From a virus: DNA of 28,536 bases. The notes beneath the pieces were generated by a model. That model searched no databases and was not told where the DNA came from. It was given only the letters and a program-made list of their open reading frames with translations. The DNA is taken from positions 1 to 28,536 of the IMG/VR virus record IMGVR_UViG_3300025940_000019; one strand, given 5' to 3'. The translations under genes and the position numbers were made by a program. Position 1 is the first letter of the stretch, and each line of letters starts with the position of its first letter. This document shows positions 1-8,473 of this stretch, in pieces.

Positions 1-99
1 CTGGCGCGCGCCACTGAGTTCGCCGCGATCACCGAACTCGAAAAGTCGGGCGCGAAGATCACGCTTGCCGCGGGCGCCGACGGGCCGACGATCCTGCAG
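1..99. repeat. Terminal direct repeat, left copy (circular assembly overlap)
   Basis: Bases 1-99 are identical to 28438-28536. Because the capsid reading frame is continuous when the copies are merged, this is best read as the overlap of a circular contig and not as a biological terminal repeat. Confidence 0.93.
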
Positions 100-534
100 G
101 CGATCTTCGACGCGAGCGCGCTCGTGTATCAGAACACGGGCGATATCGCGTCGTGGATCGCGATGGGCCCGCTGGGCTGGGCGCGCCTGGGCGGTCTGAC
201 CGACCTCGCCGGGCGTCCGCTCTTCCCCTACCTGGGCGCCTCGAACGCGATGGGTACGGCGTCGGCCGACATGCTGGGCCTGGGCACGGTCGCCGGGCTG
301 CGCCCGATCGTCACGTACGGGATCGACGACGACACGTTCTGGGTCGGCAACTCGTCAGCGTTGGAGTTCTACGAGTACCGATACCCGCTGCTCGAAGCGG
401 TCGAGCCTTCGCTGCTGGGTCGGCAGATCGCGGTCGCCTCGTCGATCGTCGCCTACCGCCCGACGACGAAGGAAGCGGGCCCGTCGAACACCCCGCCCGC
501 TGAGCAGAACGGCGCAGTGCACCTAGCGCCGTGA
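1..534 (+). CDS. Major capsid protein, HK97 fold, 3' part
   Basis: This is the C-terminal 177 codons of the major capsid protein, open from base 1 in frame 1 and ending at TGA 532-534. Joined to the 5' part at 27715-28536 through the identical 99-base ends it gives one frame of 418 residues, a usual size for an HK97-type capsid protein carrying its own N-terminal scaffold-like delta domain. The segment contains the P-domain/A-domain style sequence ITLAAGADGPTILQAIFDA and a tail rich in Pro and Ala. It lies downstream of portal and prohead protease, the standard order. The stop overlaps the GTG start of the next gene. The break is an artefact of where the circle was opened, not a truncation. 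Confidence 0.9.
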   Translation: MARATEFAAITELEKSGAKITLAAGADGPTILQAIFDASALVYQNTGDIASWIAMGPLGWARLGGLTDLAGRPLFPYLGASNAMGTASADMLGLGTVAGLRPIVTYGIDDDTFWVGNSSALEFYEYRYPLLEAVEPSLLGRQIAVASSIVAYRPTTKEAGPSNTPPAEQNGAVHLAP

Positions 535-1016
535 GCACTCGTATCCGCGACCTCGTAGCCGCCGACGCAGCGGCGGGCGGCTCAGTGCCGCCCGACCTGC
601 TCGTGCCGCCTACGGCGACGCTGCTCAGCCCGACGTCGGTCGTCGTGAACGTGGCGACACCTGTGACCGTGACAGGCACGGGCTTCGACGCGGGCACGCG
701 TGTCGTCGTCGACGGCATCGCGCAGCCGACGACCTACCTGTCGCCGACGCAGGTTCGCTATAGCGCCCTCGCCGATGCGGTCGGCGCGCAAGATGTACGC
801 GTGCGGCGGTCGACTGGGCTGCCGTCGAACGCACTCACGCTGACCGTGACCGCGACGCAGGAAGAGCCTGCACCGACGTCGTCGAACACGAAGGGCGAAA
901 TCGTCGCCTGGCTGCTCGCGCACGGCGTCGACCTCGACGAAGCGGCGCTGAACGAACTCACGAAGGCTGAACTGCTCGTGATCGTCGGCGAACTACTGAA
1001 CGACCAGAAAGGCTGA
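531..1016 (+). CDS. IPT/TIG (Ig-like) domain protein, candidate head decoration protein
   Basis: A 161-residue protein with a GTG start overlapping the capsid stop (GTGA). Residues about 25-110 have the look of an IPT/TIG immunoglobulin-like fold: PTATLLSPTSVVVN, then VTGTGFDAGTRVVVDG, then a run of alternating hydrophobic strands ending NALTLTVTA. Residues about 120-161 form a separate helical module (GEIVAWLLAHGVDL and LTKAELLVIVGELL) like the LEM/HeH or SAP-type small domains often tagged onto phage head proteins. Ig-like domains on phage capsids are known to be surface decorations that bind glycans. Its place directly after the capsid gene favours a decoration role, which is inference. 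A head-tail role is the alternative. Confidence 0.7.
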   Translation: MSTRIRDLVAADAAAGGSVPPDLLVPPTATLLSPTSVVVNVATPVTVTGTGFDAGTRVVVDGIAQPTTYLSPTQVRYSALADAVGAQDVRVRRSTGLPSNALTLTVTATQEEPAPTSSNTKGEIVAWLLAHGVDLDEAALNELTKAELLVIVGELLNDQKG

Positions 1017-1019
1017 CGC

Positions 1020-1103
1020 ATGACCGTGCTCGAACCTGAGCCGAAGGTGCCCGAAGACCCTGACGAGCCCGCAGAACCCGCTGAGGGCGACGAGGGCGCC
1101 TGA
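1020..1103 (+). CDS. 27-residue acidic, proline-rich peptide
   Basis: A tiny reading frame beginning ATG at 1020, three bases after the previous stop, and ending TGA at 1101-1103, where TGATG shares a base with the next ATG. The product is almost entirely Glu, Asp, Pro and Ala (start MTVLEPEPKVPEDPDEPAEP). The tight fit between two head genes with coupled stop and start is the main evidence that it is translated. Function is unknown. It may only keep ribosomes moving to the connector gene. Confidence 0.5.
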   Translation: MTVLEPEPKVPEDPDEPAEPAEGDEGA

Positions 1104-1423
1104 TGGCAGTGAATGCCGACCTCGACTCGCTGAAGACCTTCCTGGGGCTTCAGACGACCCGCGACGACGACGTGCTGGGCTGGGACTTAGCCGCGGCGTC
1201 GCGTGTCGTGCAGCAGCGAGTCACGGTCGACGCCTGGGCGACCGACGACGTGCAGATGGCAGTGCTGATGACCGCAGCGCGGCTCTTCGCTCGACGGCGG
1301 TCGCCTGAAGGCGTGGCGGGCTTCGCATCCGATGGGCTCGTCGTGCGGATCGTGACGACCGACCCTGACATTCGGACCCTGCTCGAATGGGCGCTCGACC
1401 TCGACAAGGCGGGCGTCGCGTGA
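1103..1423 (+). CDS. Head-tail connector, gp6-like
   Basis: A 106-residue protein that begins at the TGATG junction. The sequence LDSLKTFLGLQTTRDDDVLGWDL followed by a helical stretch (VQMAVLMTAARLFARR) and the motif SPEGVAGFASDGLVVRIVTTDPDI is typical of small head-tail connectors of the HK97 gp6 type in actinophages, which form a ring under the portal. Position, two genes after the capsid and before the tail terminator candidate, agrees. Assignment rests on pattern and order, not on a catalytic motif. A separate head-closure (gp7-like) protein is not evident. Confidence 0.7.
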   Translation: MAVNADLDSLKTFLGLQTTRDDDVLGWDLAAASRVVQQRVTVDAWATDDVQMAVLMTAARLFARRRSPEGVAGFASDGLVVRIVTTDPDIRTLLEWALDLDKAGVA

Positions 1424-1815
1424 TCAGCGCGCTGCGGGCCGAACTCGCGGCGCTGATCACGGGCGCGCTGCCGAACTTCCCAGTGCATCGCTGGCTGCCC
1501 GAAGACACGCCCGAACTGCCGTGCGCCGTCGTCGGGCGACCCGCGCTCGAAGTCGACCCTGACGCGGCTACCGCCGTGCTCGCCTCGACGACGGTCACTG
1601 TCGTCGGGCGCCGCTACACGAGCGACGGCGCGCAGGAAGAACTCGACGACACCTGCTGGGCCGTGCTGCAGGCGTACAACTTCCTGCGCGGGATGCACAC
1701 GGCGACCGTGCAGCGACTGAACGTGTCGAACGTGCTGCCCGACCTCGTGTCGATCGCGGGCGACGAGTACCCCTGCTACCTCTGCGAAGTGCAAGCGCAC
1801 CTGATCGCCTGCTGA
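1420..1815 (+). CDS. Tail terminator-like protein
   Basis: I take the GTG at 1420, which overlaps the preceding stop as GTGA, giving 131 residues; the frame is open further upstream to 1387 but that would overlap the connector more. It begins ISALRAELAALITGALPNFPVHRW and has the compact alpha/beta character of tail terminator or tail-completion proteins that cap the tail tube at the neck (compare lambda gpU and HK97 gp10-type positions). It sits immediately before the major tail protein, as expected for a terminator. No diagnostic motif is visible, so the role is inferred from size and order. Confidence 0.55.
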   Translation: MISALRAELAALITGALPNFPVHRWLPEDTPELPCAVVGRPALEVDPDAATAVLASTTVTVVGRRYTSDGAQEELDDTCWAVLQAYNFLRGMHTATVQRLNVSNVLPDLVSIAGDEYPCYLCEVQAHLIAC

Positions 1816-1826
1816 AAGGGCCCGCC

Positions 1827-2423
1827 ATGTCGTCAGTAATCCTGCAGATCGAAGAGGGCACCTTCGCCCTGTCGCTCGTCGACAAGGCTGCCGTCGGCTA
1901 CCTCGACACGTGGCAGGCGCCAGGCGGCGCCACGCTCGCCGACGTGACGCTTGCCGACTACGACACGGCGTCGCCCGCCTGGTCGTGCCAGGCGACGTCG
2001 GGCGCGCTCACGGCGACGGCAAACCTGACGACCGTCGAAGTGCCTGCGACGTTCTGCGAGCCCGCCCAGTCGATCCCGCAGCCCGCGTCGACGTCGTTCA
2101 GCCTCGACATGACGTTTCTGCAGGATGCGAACATCGTCGATGGGATCAACCGCTACCTGTTCGAGAACGACACGAAAGAGGCGTACGTCTTCTACGGGCT
2201 GGCAGGCGAAGACCCGCCGAAGATGATCGGCCGCGTGCGGCTGATCGCGGGCACGATCGGCGGCGCTGCTCGAAGCACGCTCACCTTCGACGTGTCGCTG
2301 CCGTTCAGCCGAAAGCCTGATGCTGAGTTCGGCGACACGACGGCGTCGCAGATCGTGAACGGCGACGGCACGGTCGGCCCGCCGCCCGTCGCTACCGCAG
2401 CGGCGTCGTACGCGCCTGCCTGA
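1827..2423 (+). CDS. Major tail tube protein
   Basis: A 198-residue beta-rich protein with a good ribosome site (AAAGGG at 1816-1821) before ATG 1827. The layout resembles actinophage major tail proteins: an N-terminal strand block (SVILQIEEGTFALSLVD), a middle block with DMTFLQDANIVDGINRYLFENDTKEAYVFYG, and a segment about inhomogeneous strands ending LTFDVSLPFSRKPD, with a flexible Ala/Pro C-terminus. It is directly upstream of the tape-measure region. Stop and next start share a base (TGATG at 2421-2425). The identification is from position and general pattern. Confidence 0.78.
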   Translation: MSSVILQIEEGTFALSLVDKAAVGYLDTWQAPGGATLADVTLADYDTASPAWSCQATSGALTATANLTTVEVPATFCEPAQSIPQPASTSFSLDMTFLQDANIVDGINRYLFENDTKEAYVFYGLAGEDPPKMIGRVRLIAGTIGGAARSTLTFDVSLPFSRKPDAEFGDTTASQIVNGDGTVGPPPVATAAASYAPA

Positions 2424-2923
2424 TGCCCGTCAGCGGGCTCGACCGTGTGGCGAAGATCGTGCACGACGTGCACGGCGTCGTCGAGGGCGCAGCCCTGCGT
2501 CGCGTGCAGGCGTACGTCGGCGGTCGCTCGAAAGGGCTCGCCCTGGGGCACGCCGCGAAAGACCTGGGCGGCGATCGCGCGATGCACAACTACAAGGGCG
2601 GCAAGTTGCGCCTGGGCGCGGGCTGGGATGCCGTGCCGGGCGGCGTCGCCGTGAACTTCCGACCTGCGGGCGTGTGGAAACTCGTCGACCAGGGGCGCAA
2701 ACGGTCAGGCGTGATCGTGCCGAAGCGGCGTCGGCGTCGAGGCGCGCGCCCTGGGGCGCGTAGGGCGATCCGCATGCCCGACGGCGGATACGTCGCCTTC
2801 AGTCACTACGGGCCGTCGCGAGGGCTGGGCACCTTCGGCGACAGTGAGCGCGATATCGAACGGCGGGCGGCAGCGAACGTCGACGCGGCGATCGCCCGCG
2901 AACTGCGAAGGGTCGTCGGCTAG
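2423..2923 (+). CDS. Basic 166-residue neck/tail assembly candidate
   Basis: The protein is strongly basic, with a central Arg/Lys run (residues about 90-115, KRRRRRGARPGARRAIR). It has the pattern AGVWKLVDQGRKRSG and a C-terminal block RGLGTFGDSERDIERRAAANVDAAIA, which recall HK97-gp10-type neck proteins (a central 'W.l..G' and a C-terminal helix). However, it sits between the major tail protein and the tape measure, where tail assembly chaperones are normally found. I cannot see a programmed frameshift extension. It may serve as chaperone or neck component; unresolved. Its TAG stop overlaps the GTG start of the tape measure. Confidence 0.5.
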   Translation: MPVSGLDRVAKIVHDVHGVVEGAALRRVQAYVGGRSKGLALGHAAKDLGGDRAMHNYKGGKLRLGAGWDAVPGGVAVNFRPAGVWKLVDQGRKRSGVIVPKRRRRRGARPGARRAIRMPDGGYVAFSHYGPSRGLGTFGDSERDIERRAAANVDAAIARELRRVVG

Positions 2924-4488
2924 TGGCGACCTTCACCGAACGCGTTCAGGTCATCATCGACTTCGTCGAGCGGCGCCAGGGCGGCGACTCGCCCTTCGCG
3001 AAACTGAAGGCTGACGTAGCGGGCGCCGAAGGCGCGATGGGGAAACTGAAGGCGGCGAGCGCGGGCGTCGGCGGCGTGCTGTCGAGCGTCGGCCCGCAGG
3101 TGTGGGCGGCGGCGGGCGCGGCGGCGGTCGGCTTCCTGGTGAAGAGCACGCAGGCGTTCGAGGCGCTCGCCCTGAGCAGTTCTAAGTTCGCTGCGGCGAC
3201 GGGCCTTGCAGTCGACGAGGCGTCACGCTGGGCCGAAGTCGGCGGCGACGTAGGCGTAGGCGTCGACACGCTCACGGTCGCCTTTAACAAACTCGCGACC
3301 ACCGCGGAAAAGTCGCCCGACTCGCTCGCGAAGTACGGCGCGGAGGTCGTGCGCGCGAAAGACGGCACGGTCGACATGAACGCGACGATCCTGAACGTGA
3401 TCGAAGCGCTGAACAAACTCGACCCTGCGAAGCGCGCCGCGGCCATGAAGGAAATCTTCGGCAAGGGCGCCGTCGGCGGCGCGCAACTCTTCAGCCTGTC
3501 GGTCGACGAGATTCGGCAGCGGCTCGCCGACGTCAGCGACTCGAAGGTGATCGACGAGGAAGAGCAGGCGAAGGCTGAGCGCCTGCGCGACGCCGTCGAC
3601 TCGCTGAAGGATGCCTGGGACAACGTCGTACTAACCGTCGGCGAGGTCGGCGCAGGGCTCGCGCCCGCCCTCGAACTGATAGGGCAGATCGTCGGCGGCG
3701 TGACCGACCTCGACGCGAAGTTGCAAGAGGTCACGGGCGGCTTTTCGCTCTTCACGGGCGGGCTGGGCTTCCTGGGGCAAGCCTGGGATGCGATCACGGG
3801 CAAGTCGAAGGATTCGGGCGACGCGCAAAAGCAGGCGCTGACCGACGTCGGCGACGAAGCCGACGACGCGTCGATCAAGGTGCGCGCGATCGGCGACGCC
3901 TGGGATGCGGTCATGGGGAAGATCAAGGGCGAGCAGTCCGACCTGCGTGTCGCCGACCAGTTCGACCAGGCGCGCGACGCGGCGACGAAAGCCTGGGACG
4001 CGGCGTCGAAGGGCGCCGACGACGCGAAGGGGAAGACCCGCGACGCGCGCCAGGCGATCGTCGACACGAAACTCGCCGTCGCCGACTACGCGCGCGAAGT
4101 GCTGGGCCTGCCGCCTGAGCAGGTGACCGACATTCTGGCGAAGATCGACCAGGGCTCGCTTGACTCAGCCGAGAGCCAACTTGACGCACTGGCGAAGACG
4201 CGGCGGGCCGAAATCCTGGTGAAGACCGTGCTGCAGAACACGCTCAGTTTTCTGCCGGGCGGTAAGCCCGTCGTGACGGGCACGGCGGCGAGCGCGGCGC
4301 CGTCGACGATGGTCGCGGCGCAGGCGGGCATGCCGATCGCCCTCGCGGCGCCGATGGTCGCGACCGTGCCCGTGCAGGTGCAGGTGAACCTGCCTGTCGG
4401 CGCCGACGAGTCGCGCACGGTCGCCGCGCTGCATCGCTGGTCGCGGCGTAACGGTTCGCTGCTTAACGCGGGCGTGTGGACAGGATGA
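2923..4488 (+). CDS. Tape measure protein
   Basis: The product is 521 residues from a GTG start. It is Ala/Lys/Asp-rich, long helical, with a hydrophobic stretch at about 50-72 (VLSSVGPQVWAAAGAAAVGF) and the recognisable tape-measure segment with KDGTVDMNATILNVIEALNKL followed by EIFGKGAVGGAQLFSL. It determines tail length by spanning the tube during assembly. At roughly 1.5 angstrom per residue, the usual rule for siphoviruses, the tail would be short, near 75-80 nm (inference). It is small for the family, in keeping with the compact genome. The next gene's ATG overlaps its TGA. Confidence 0.85.
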   Translation: MATFTERVQVIIDFVERRQGGDSPFAKLKADVAGAEGAMGKLKAASAGVGGVLSSVGPQVWAAAGAAAVGFLVKSTQAFEALALSSSKFAAATGLAVDEASRWAEVGGDVGVGVDTLTVAFNKLATTAEKSPDSLAKYGAEVVRAKDGTVDMNATILNVIEALNKLDPAKRAAAMKEIFGKGAVGGAQLFSLSVDEIRQRLADVSDSKVIDEEEQAKAERLRDAVDSLKDAWDNVVLTVGEVGAGLAPALELIGQIVGGVTDLDAKLQEVTGGFSLFTGGLGFLGQAWDAITGKSKDSGDAQKQALTDVGDEADDASIKVRAIGDAWDAVMGKIKGEQSDLRVADQFDQARDAATKAWDAASKGADDAKGKTRDARQAIVDTKLAVADYAREVLGLPPEQVTDILAKIDQGSLDSAESQLDALAKTRRAEILVKTVLQNTLSFLPGGKPVVTGTAASAAPSTMVAAQAGMPIALAAPMVATVPVQVQVNLPVGADESRTVAALHRWSRRNGSLLNAGVWTG

Positions 4489-5888
4489 CCGCCGCCTGGG
4501 TCGACGTGCAGTTGTGGCGGTACAGCGCGCTGCCGAATGAAGGCTGGGACCGCGCGCTCTGGGACGAAGGGCACTGGGACGCGGGCTACCCGACGCCGAA
4601 CGTCGAATGGCTCAGCATCGTGTGCGACGTGCGCGGGCTCGACCTGCGCCGCGGCTCGCAGGGCACGACCGTCGCGGGCGGCAGCGAAACGGGCGTGCTG
4701 ATGCTCGAACTCGACAACCGCGACGGGCAGTGGTCTGAGTTCGTCGACACGGGCGACGGCAACTTCGAGCCCGCCCTGACGAACGGCGTGCAGTTGCGCG
4801 TCATCGCGGGCAACGACGTCGTGCCGCAGGTGACGCTCTTCCGCGGCTGGGTCGAAGCCTGGGTGCAACGCTGGACGAAGACCGACGACAGCGTGCTCGT
4901 GACCTGTACCGACGGCTGGTCTGACCTCGTGCAGCAGGGCAGCGACGTCGAATGGACGCCTGGCGCGATGGGCGAGCAGGTCGGCGAGCGCCTGTGGCGC
5001 CTCGTGCGCATGCGGGCGGGCTGGGACGAAGATCAGTACCCGATCTATCTGCAGCCTGGCAGTGTGCGCCTGCTGGGCTCGTCTGCCTGGGGCAGCGTCG
5101 AGCGCGGGCTGACGCTGCGGCGCACGAGCGTCGCCGACGAAATCCTGCGCACGACGCGCAGCGACGGCGGGATCGCCTTCCTCGACGGCGACGGCGCCTT
5201 CGTGTACCTGAACCGTGGGCGCTGGTCGTCGATCGCGTCGGCGCCGTCGCACGAGCAGGGCCGTGCGCCTCGACCTGCGCAGGGCACAGTGCCGCTCTTC
5301 GGCGACTGGTGCGGCACCCCGCAGTCGAACGAACTGCCGTACACCGACCTCGAATGGGACTACGACGGCACGGGCGCGGCGAACATCGTCGTCGTCGCGA
5401 ATGCCGACGCGCCGCACGAGCGCGACGACGCGGGGAACGTGATCCCTGACGCCTGGGCCCAGTGCGGCTCGACGCAGGTCGACGGGCGCGCCTCGAACCG
5501 TCGCCGCCAGGTGCTGCAGTTGACCGATCTTCGCTTCACGACGCAGGCTGAAGCCGACGCGCTCGCGACGCACTACCTGAACACGTACGCCGAAAAGTTC
5601 GTGAGCGTGCGACGGCTCGAAGTGCGCCCTGAACTCGACGACCGACTGTGGGCGACCGTGCTGGGCCTGCGCCTGCAGGATCACGTGCGCGTGCTGCGCC
5701 GCACGCAGACGAACACGGTCGACATGGAATGCCTGATCGACGGCGCGCAGTATCGGATCACCCCGCTCGAAGTCGTGAACGGGCTGCATTACGGCACGTG
5801 GATCGTCACCTATTCGACGACCGACGCCGTGAGTGAGGTCAGCGACCTGGGCGTGCGGGCGAAGCACTTCGCGGAGGTCGCAGCGTGA
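4485..5888 (+). CDS. Baseplate hub / tail-associated minor tail protein
   Basis: A 467-residue protein. I chose ATG 4485 because it overlaps the tape-measure stop (ATGA); a GTG at 4476 is in frame. The N-terminal half has the hub pattern seen in small actinophages: DVRGLDLRRGSQGTTVAGGSETGVLMLELDNRDGQWSEF, then a strand with VQLRVIA, FRGWVEAWVQRW and VLVTCTDGWSDL. This resembles the gp27/Tal-like hub fold that closes the tube below the tape measure. The C-terminal half ends in strands with MECLIDGAQYRITPLEV and WIVTYSTTDAV. No peptidase or lysozyme module is visible. Confidence 0.72.
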   Translation: MTAAWVDVQLWRYSALPNEGWDRALWDEGHWDAGYPTPNVEWLSIVCDVRGLDLRRGSQGTTVAGGSETGVLMLELDNRDGQWSEFVDTGDGNFEPALTNGVQLRVIAGNDVVPQVTLFRGWVEAWVQRWTKTDDSVLVTCTDGWSDLVQQGSDVEWTPGAMGEQVGERLWRLVRMRAGWDEDQYPIYLQPGSVRLLGSSAWGSVERGLTLRRTSVADEILRTTRSDGGIAFLDGDGAFVYLNRGRWSSIASAPSHEQGRAPRPAQGTVPLFGDWCGTPQSNELPYTDLEWDYDGTGAANIVVVANADAPHERDDAGNVIPDAWAQCGSTQVDGRASNRRRQVLQLTDLRFTTQAEADALATHYLNTYAEKFVSVRRLEVRPELDDRLWATVLGLRLQDHVRVLRRTQTNTVDMECLIDGAQYRITPLEVVNGLHYGTWIVTYSTTDAVSEVSDLGVRAKHFAEVAA

Positions 5889-6571
5889 GCGCCGTCAAAG
5901 ACCCGATCAGCCGCGAAGTCATCGCGTCGTCGCTGGGCGCCCAGTGGAACGACCGTGTCGTGCAGGTCTTCGCGACGCTCGCCGAACTGCGGTCGGGCAC
6001 GTACTCAGGCTGGGCGCCGATCCGCGGCAGCCTCGCCTACGCCGAAGACGTGCGCGCGCTCTACGAGGTCGTCAACTTCGACGGCGGCGGCGCGCCGATC
6101 TGGTGGCCTGTCGCGGCACGAGGCGCCATCGCGCACTGGCCCAACGCGCACCCACCGAACACGGGCCTGATCACGATGCCGACGTCGGGCGCCATCACGA
6201 ACATTGCGAAGTTGCCAGGCGAAGTGCGCTACGGGCGCTCGTACGGCTTCGCCTGGCAGTGCACGATCTACACGCAGTCGGGCAACCTGGGCCTGTGGCA
6301 CGGCGAGGTCTTCATTCAGCGCGCCGCGAATCCTGGCTACGCGATCAGCACTCTGCTGCCGACAGGCTGGATTCGCGAAGCGGGGCAGGGCTGGGCGGCG
6401 GGCGTGTACAGCAGCAGCGAAATGTCGGGCTTCAGCATCATCGGCCCGATGGCAGAAAACGAACCGTCGGCTGAGTTCGTGTGGCGAGGCGCCGCGTACC
6501 CAGGGCTGCCCGACGTCGTGTCGTGCAATCCGTCACTGTCGATCGTCGAACTAGGAGGGGGCGCCGCGTGA
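5885..6571 (+). CDS. Minor tail protein
   Basis: A 228-residue protein from GTG 5885 (GTGA overlap with the hub stop). It begins with a helix-rich segment (DPISREVIASSLGAQWNDRV) followed by a beta-rich body with many Gly, Trp and Tyr residues (GGGAPIWWPVAARGAIAHW, YGFAWQCTIYTQSGNLGLW). Its place between hub and fibres suggests a baseplate or fibre-attachment subunit. I do not recognise a specific family. Its last codons carry the ribosome site for the following gene. Confidence 0.55.
   Translation: MSAVKDPISREVIASSLGAQWNDRVVQVFATLAELRSGTYSGWAPIRGSLAYAEDVRALYEVVNFDGGGAPIWWPVAARGAIAHWPNAHPPNTGLITMPTSGAITNIAKLPGEVRYGRSYGFAWQCTIYTQSGNLGLWHGEVFIQRAANPGYAISTLLPTGWIREAGQGWAAGVYSSSEMSGFSIIGPMAENEPSAEFVWRGAAYPGLPDVVSCNPSLSIVELGGGAA
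6552..6558 (+). promoter_or_regulatory. Strong Shine-Dalgarno inside the upstream gene
   Basis: TAGGAGG followed by GGG lies within the last codons of the minor tail gene and 9-10 bases before GTG 6568. It supports the GTG start of the 65-residue protein. Confidence 0.6.
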
Positions 6572-6765
6572 GCGACATACCTGTACCGCCCGAAGGGACA
6601 CCTGGCGCGCCGTGGGACGTGCCGCCCGACGTGCTCGCCGCGGGCGGCAACCCTGTGCCTGGGCAGTCGCCGCTCGCGCCGAACACTGACCAGCGGCTGA
6701 GCGCGATCGAAGCGACCGCCGCCGACACAAACCGTCGCGTGACCGACCTCGAAGTCAGCACGTGA
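6568..6765 (+). CDS. Small coiled-coil tail protein, 65 residues
   Basis: GTG 6568 overlaps the previous stop (GTGA) and has the AGGAGG site upstream. The first 40 residues are Pro/Gly-rich and probably unstructured (PVPPEGTPGAPWDVPPDV). The last 25 form a heptad-like helix (DQRLSAIEATAADTNRRVTD). Such short coiled coils next to fibre genes can serve as trimerisation pieces or fibre chaperones; the role is inferred. Confidence 0.55.
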   Translation: MSDIPVPPEGTPGAPWDVPPDVLAAGGNPVPGQSPLAPNTDQRLSAIEATAADTNRRVTDLEVST

Positions 6766-6766
6766 C

Positions 6767-8473
6767 GTGAGCCGACTGCTGCTGGGCGAAGACCTCAGCC
6801 TGTACGCCGACGGTACGCAGGCGGGCCCTGAGCCTGATCCGCCGCCCGAACGGTCGAAGGCTGAACTGCCGTACTTCGACCAGCGCATGTCGGGCCGCGT
6901 GCTGCAGATCGGCGGCGACGGCGCCCTCGTGTGGAACCTGCGCGGCACGATCCCGCTCGCCGACGGTAAGCAGGCGGGCGCCGTGCTGCAGGTCGCAGGC
7001 GACGGCACGCTGATCTGGACGCAGCCGAAGCCTGGCGGCAGTGAAGAGGTCTTCGCCACTGACCTGCTCGACGTGCTGAACGTCGGGCAACTCTTCGTCG
7101 GCCCGACTGATCCTGTCGGCGGCGCGAACGGCGACCTATGGGTCGTGACGCGCACAAACGTCACTGAGGCGTCGATCGTGCCGCCCTCGCAGGTGCCTGT
7201 CGTCACGGTCGCGGCGACGAGCGCGACGCCGACCGTGCCCGTGTCATGGACTGCCGTCAATACCGCCACCGCGTACCGCGTCACGGTCGACGGCGCCGAC
7301 GTCGCCCAGGTGACGACGCTCACGCTGACGCTGACGCTGGCCCAGGGCGCGCACACGATCACAGTGCGCGGGCTGAACTCAGGCGGCGACGGGCCCGCAT
7401 CGGCGCCGAAGACGTGCACCGTTCAGAATCAGGCGCCGCCGCCCGTGACGAACCTGCGCGTGACACAGGTCTCGCCCTCGACGATCGACGTCGCCTGGGA
7501 CTACGCGAGCCCGCCCGCCGACTTCGCCTCGTACGTCGTGACGGCTTCGGTCGGCACGGTCACGGTTACAGGCACGACCGCGCACGTGAGCGCGCTCGCC
7601 GCCGACATTGCCGTGTCGATCACGGTCGTCGCTCGTGACACAGGCGGGCTCGACTCGACGCCCGTGTCGACGACTGGGCGCACGTCGCCGCAGCCGCCGC
7701 CCGCGGCGCCGCCTGCGCCTACGAACTTCCGCGTGACCCGCGTCGGCTACTCGTCAGCCGACTTCGCCTGGGACGCCGCGCCAGGGGCAACGCGCTACGA
7801 AGTGTCAGGCGACGGCACGAGTTTCGGCAACGTCGGCGCCGTGCTGTCCTGGGGCTGGGCGGGCCTGACGCAGCAGACCGGTTACACGCTCTACGTGCGG
7901 GGCGTGAACGCGGGCGGCGCGGGCCCTGCCGCAGCGGTCAGTTTCACGACCCTGCCGCAGGTCGCGTACTGGGTGACGACGCACCAGGATCGAACGATCG
8001 GCTACGGCGCCGAAGACTGGTCAGCGGCGGGCATCGGCTACGAGTCGTCGGGCGTGCTCTTCACGAACGACAACTGGGCGTCGGGCGCGAACTCGCACCT
8101 GTACGCGCTCGACCTCAACCTGAACACGGGCCCGTACTCGCAGCAGGGCGACCGATGGATCGTCTTCAGTGTCGGGCTCTTCGTCGACTACGTGTACGAC
8201 GTAACGGGCTGGTGGGGCTACCCAGGAACCTTCAGGTGGAACGCCTACGCCGACGGGCTCGCGGCGCAGCAGCAGGGCGCCGTCGTCGCGAGCGGCGGCG
8301 CGATGGCGGTCGGGCCGAACGAAGTGAACAACGCGCACGACGGCGTGCAACTGAAGCACCTGCAAATGTCGTACTCGGCTGGGCAGGGCTCGCCGGGCTG
8401 GTACAAGTTGCGCGAGTTCCAGATTCACGTTCGCCAGGTGACAGGGCAAACGCCTGTCTACAACCCAGCATGA
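6767..8473 (+). CDS. Tail fibre with three fibronectin type III domains
   Basis: The product is 568 residues. Residues 43-58 and 71-86 are a short internal repeat of the type (V/I)LQ..GDG.L.W, common at the virion-proximal end of phage fibres. Three Fn-III-like modules follow at about 143-218, 224-305 and 316-397, each with the Trp of strand B (VSWTAV, VAWDY, FAWDA) and the Tyr of strand C, joined by Pro-rich linkers (QAPPPVTN, PQPPPAAPPAPTN). The C-terminal 170 residues are a separate beta-rich receptor-binding candidate (from about WVTTHQDRTIGYGAEDW) ending in a long strand EFQIHVRQV. Fn-III repeats in virion proteins are known to bind cell-surface glycans. It starts one base after the previous stop. 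Confidence 0.8.
   Translation: MSRLLLGEDLSLYADGTQAGPEPDPPPERSKAELPYFDQRMSGRVLQIGGDGALVWNLRGTIPLADGKQAGAVLQVAGDGTLIWTQPKPGGSEEVFATDLLDVLNVGQLFVGPTDPVGGANGDLWVVTRTNVTEASIVPPSQVPVVTVAATSATPTVPVSWTAVNTATAYRVTVDGADVAQVTTLTLTLTLAQGAHTITVRGLNSGGDGPASAPKTCTVQNQAPPPVTNLRVTQVSPSTIDVAWDYASPPADFASYVVTASVGTVTVTGTTAHVSALAADIAVSITVVARDTGGLDSTPVSTTGRTSPQPPPAAPPAPTNFRVTRVGYSSADFAWDAAPGATRYEVSGDGTSFGNVGAVLSWGWAGLTQQTGYTLYVRGVNAGGAGPAAAVSFTTLPQVAYWVTTHQDRTIGYGAEDWSAAGIGYESSGVLFTNDNWASGANSHLYALDLNLNTGPYSQQGDRWIVFSVGLFVDYVYDVTGWWGYPGTFRWNAYADGLAAQQQGAVVASGGAMAVGPNEVNNAHDGVQLKHLQMSYSAGQGSPGWYKLREFQIHVRQVTGQTPVYNPA

Noticed and set aside
2946-4067. Long leftward open frame opposite the tape measure gene
   Set aside because: Ser/Ala-rich shadow of a high-G+C gene; no start context, and the plus-strand frame has clear family features.
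4086-5867. 593-codon leftward open frame opposite the baseplate hub gene
   Set aside because: Arg/His/Asp-rich composition typical of antisense frames in G+C-rich DNA; the hub gene on the plus strand is well supported and coupled.
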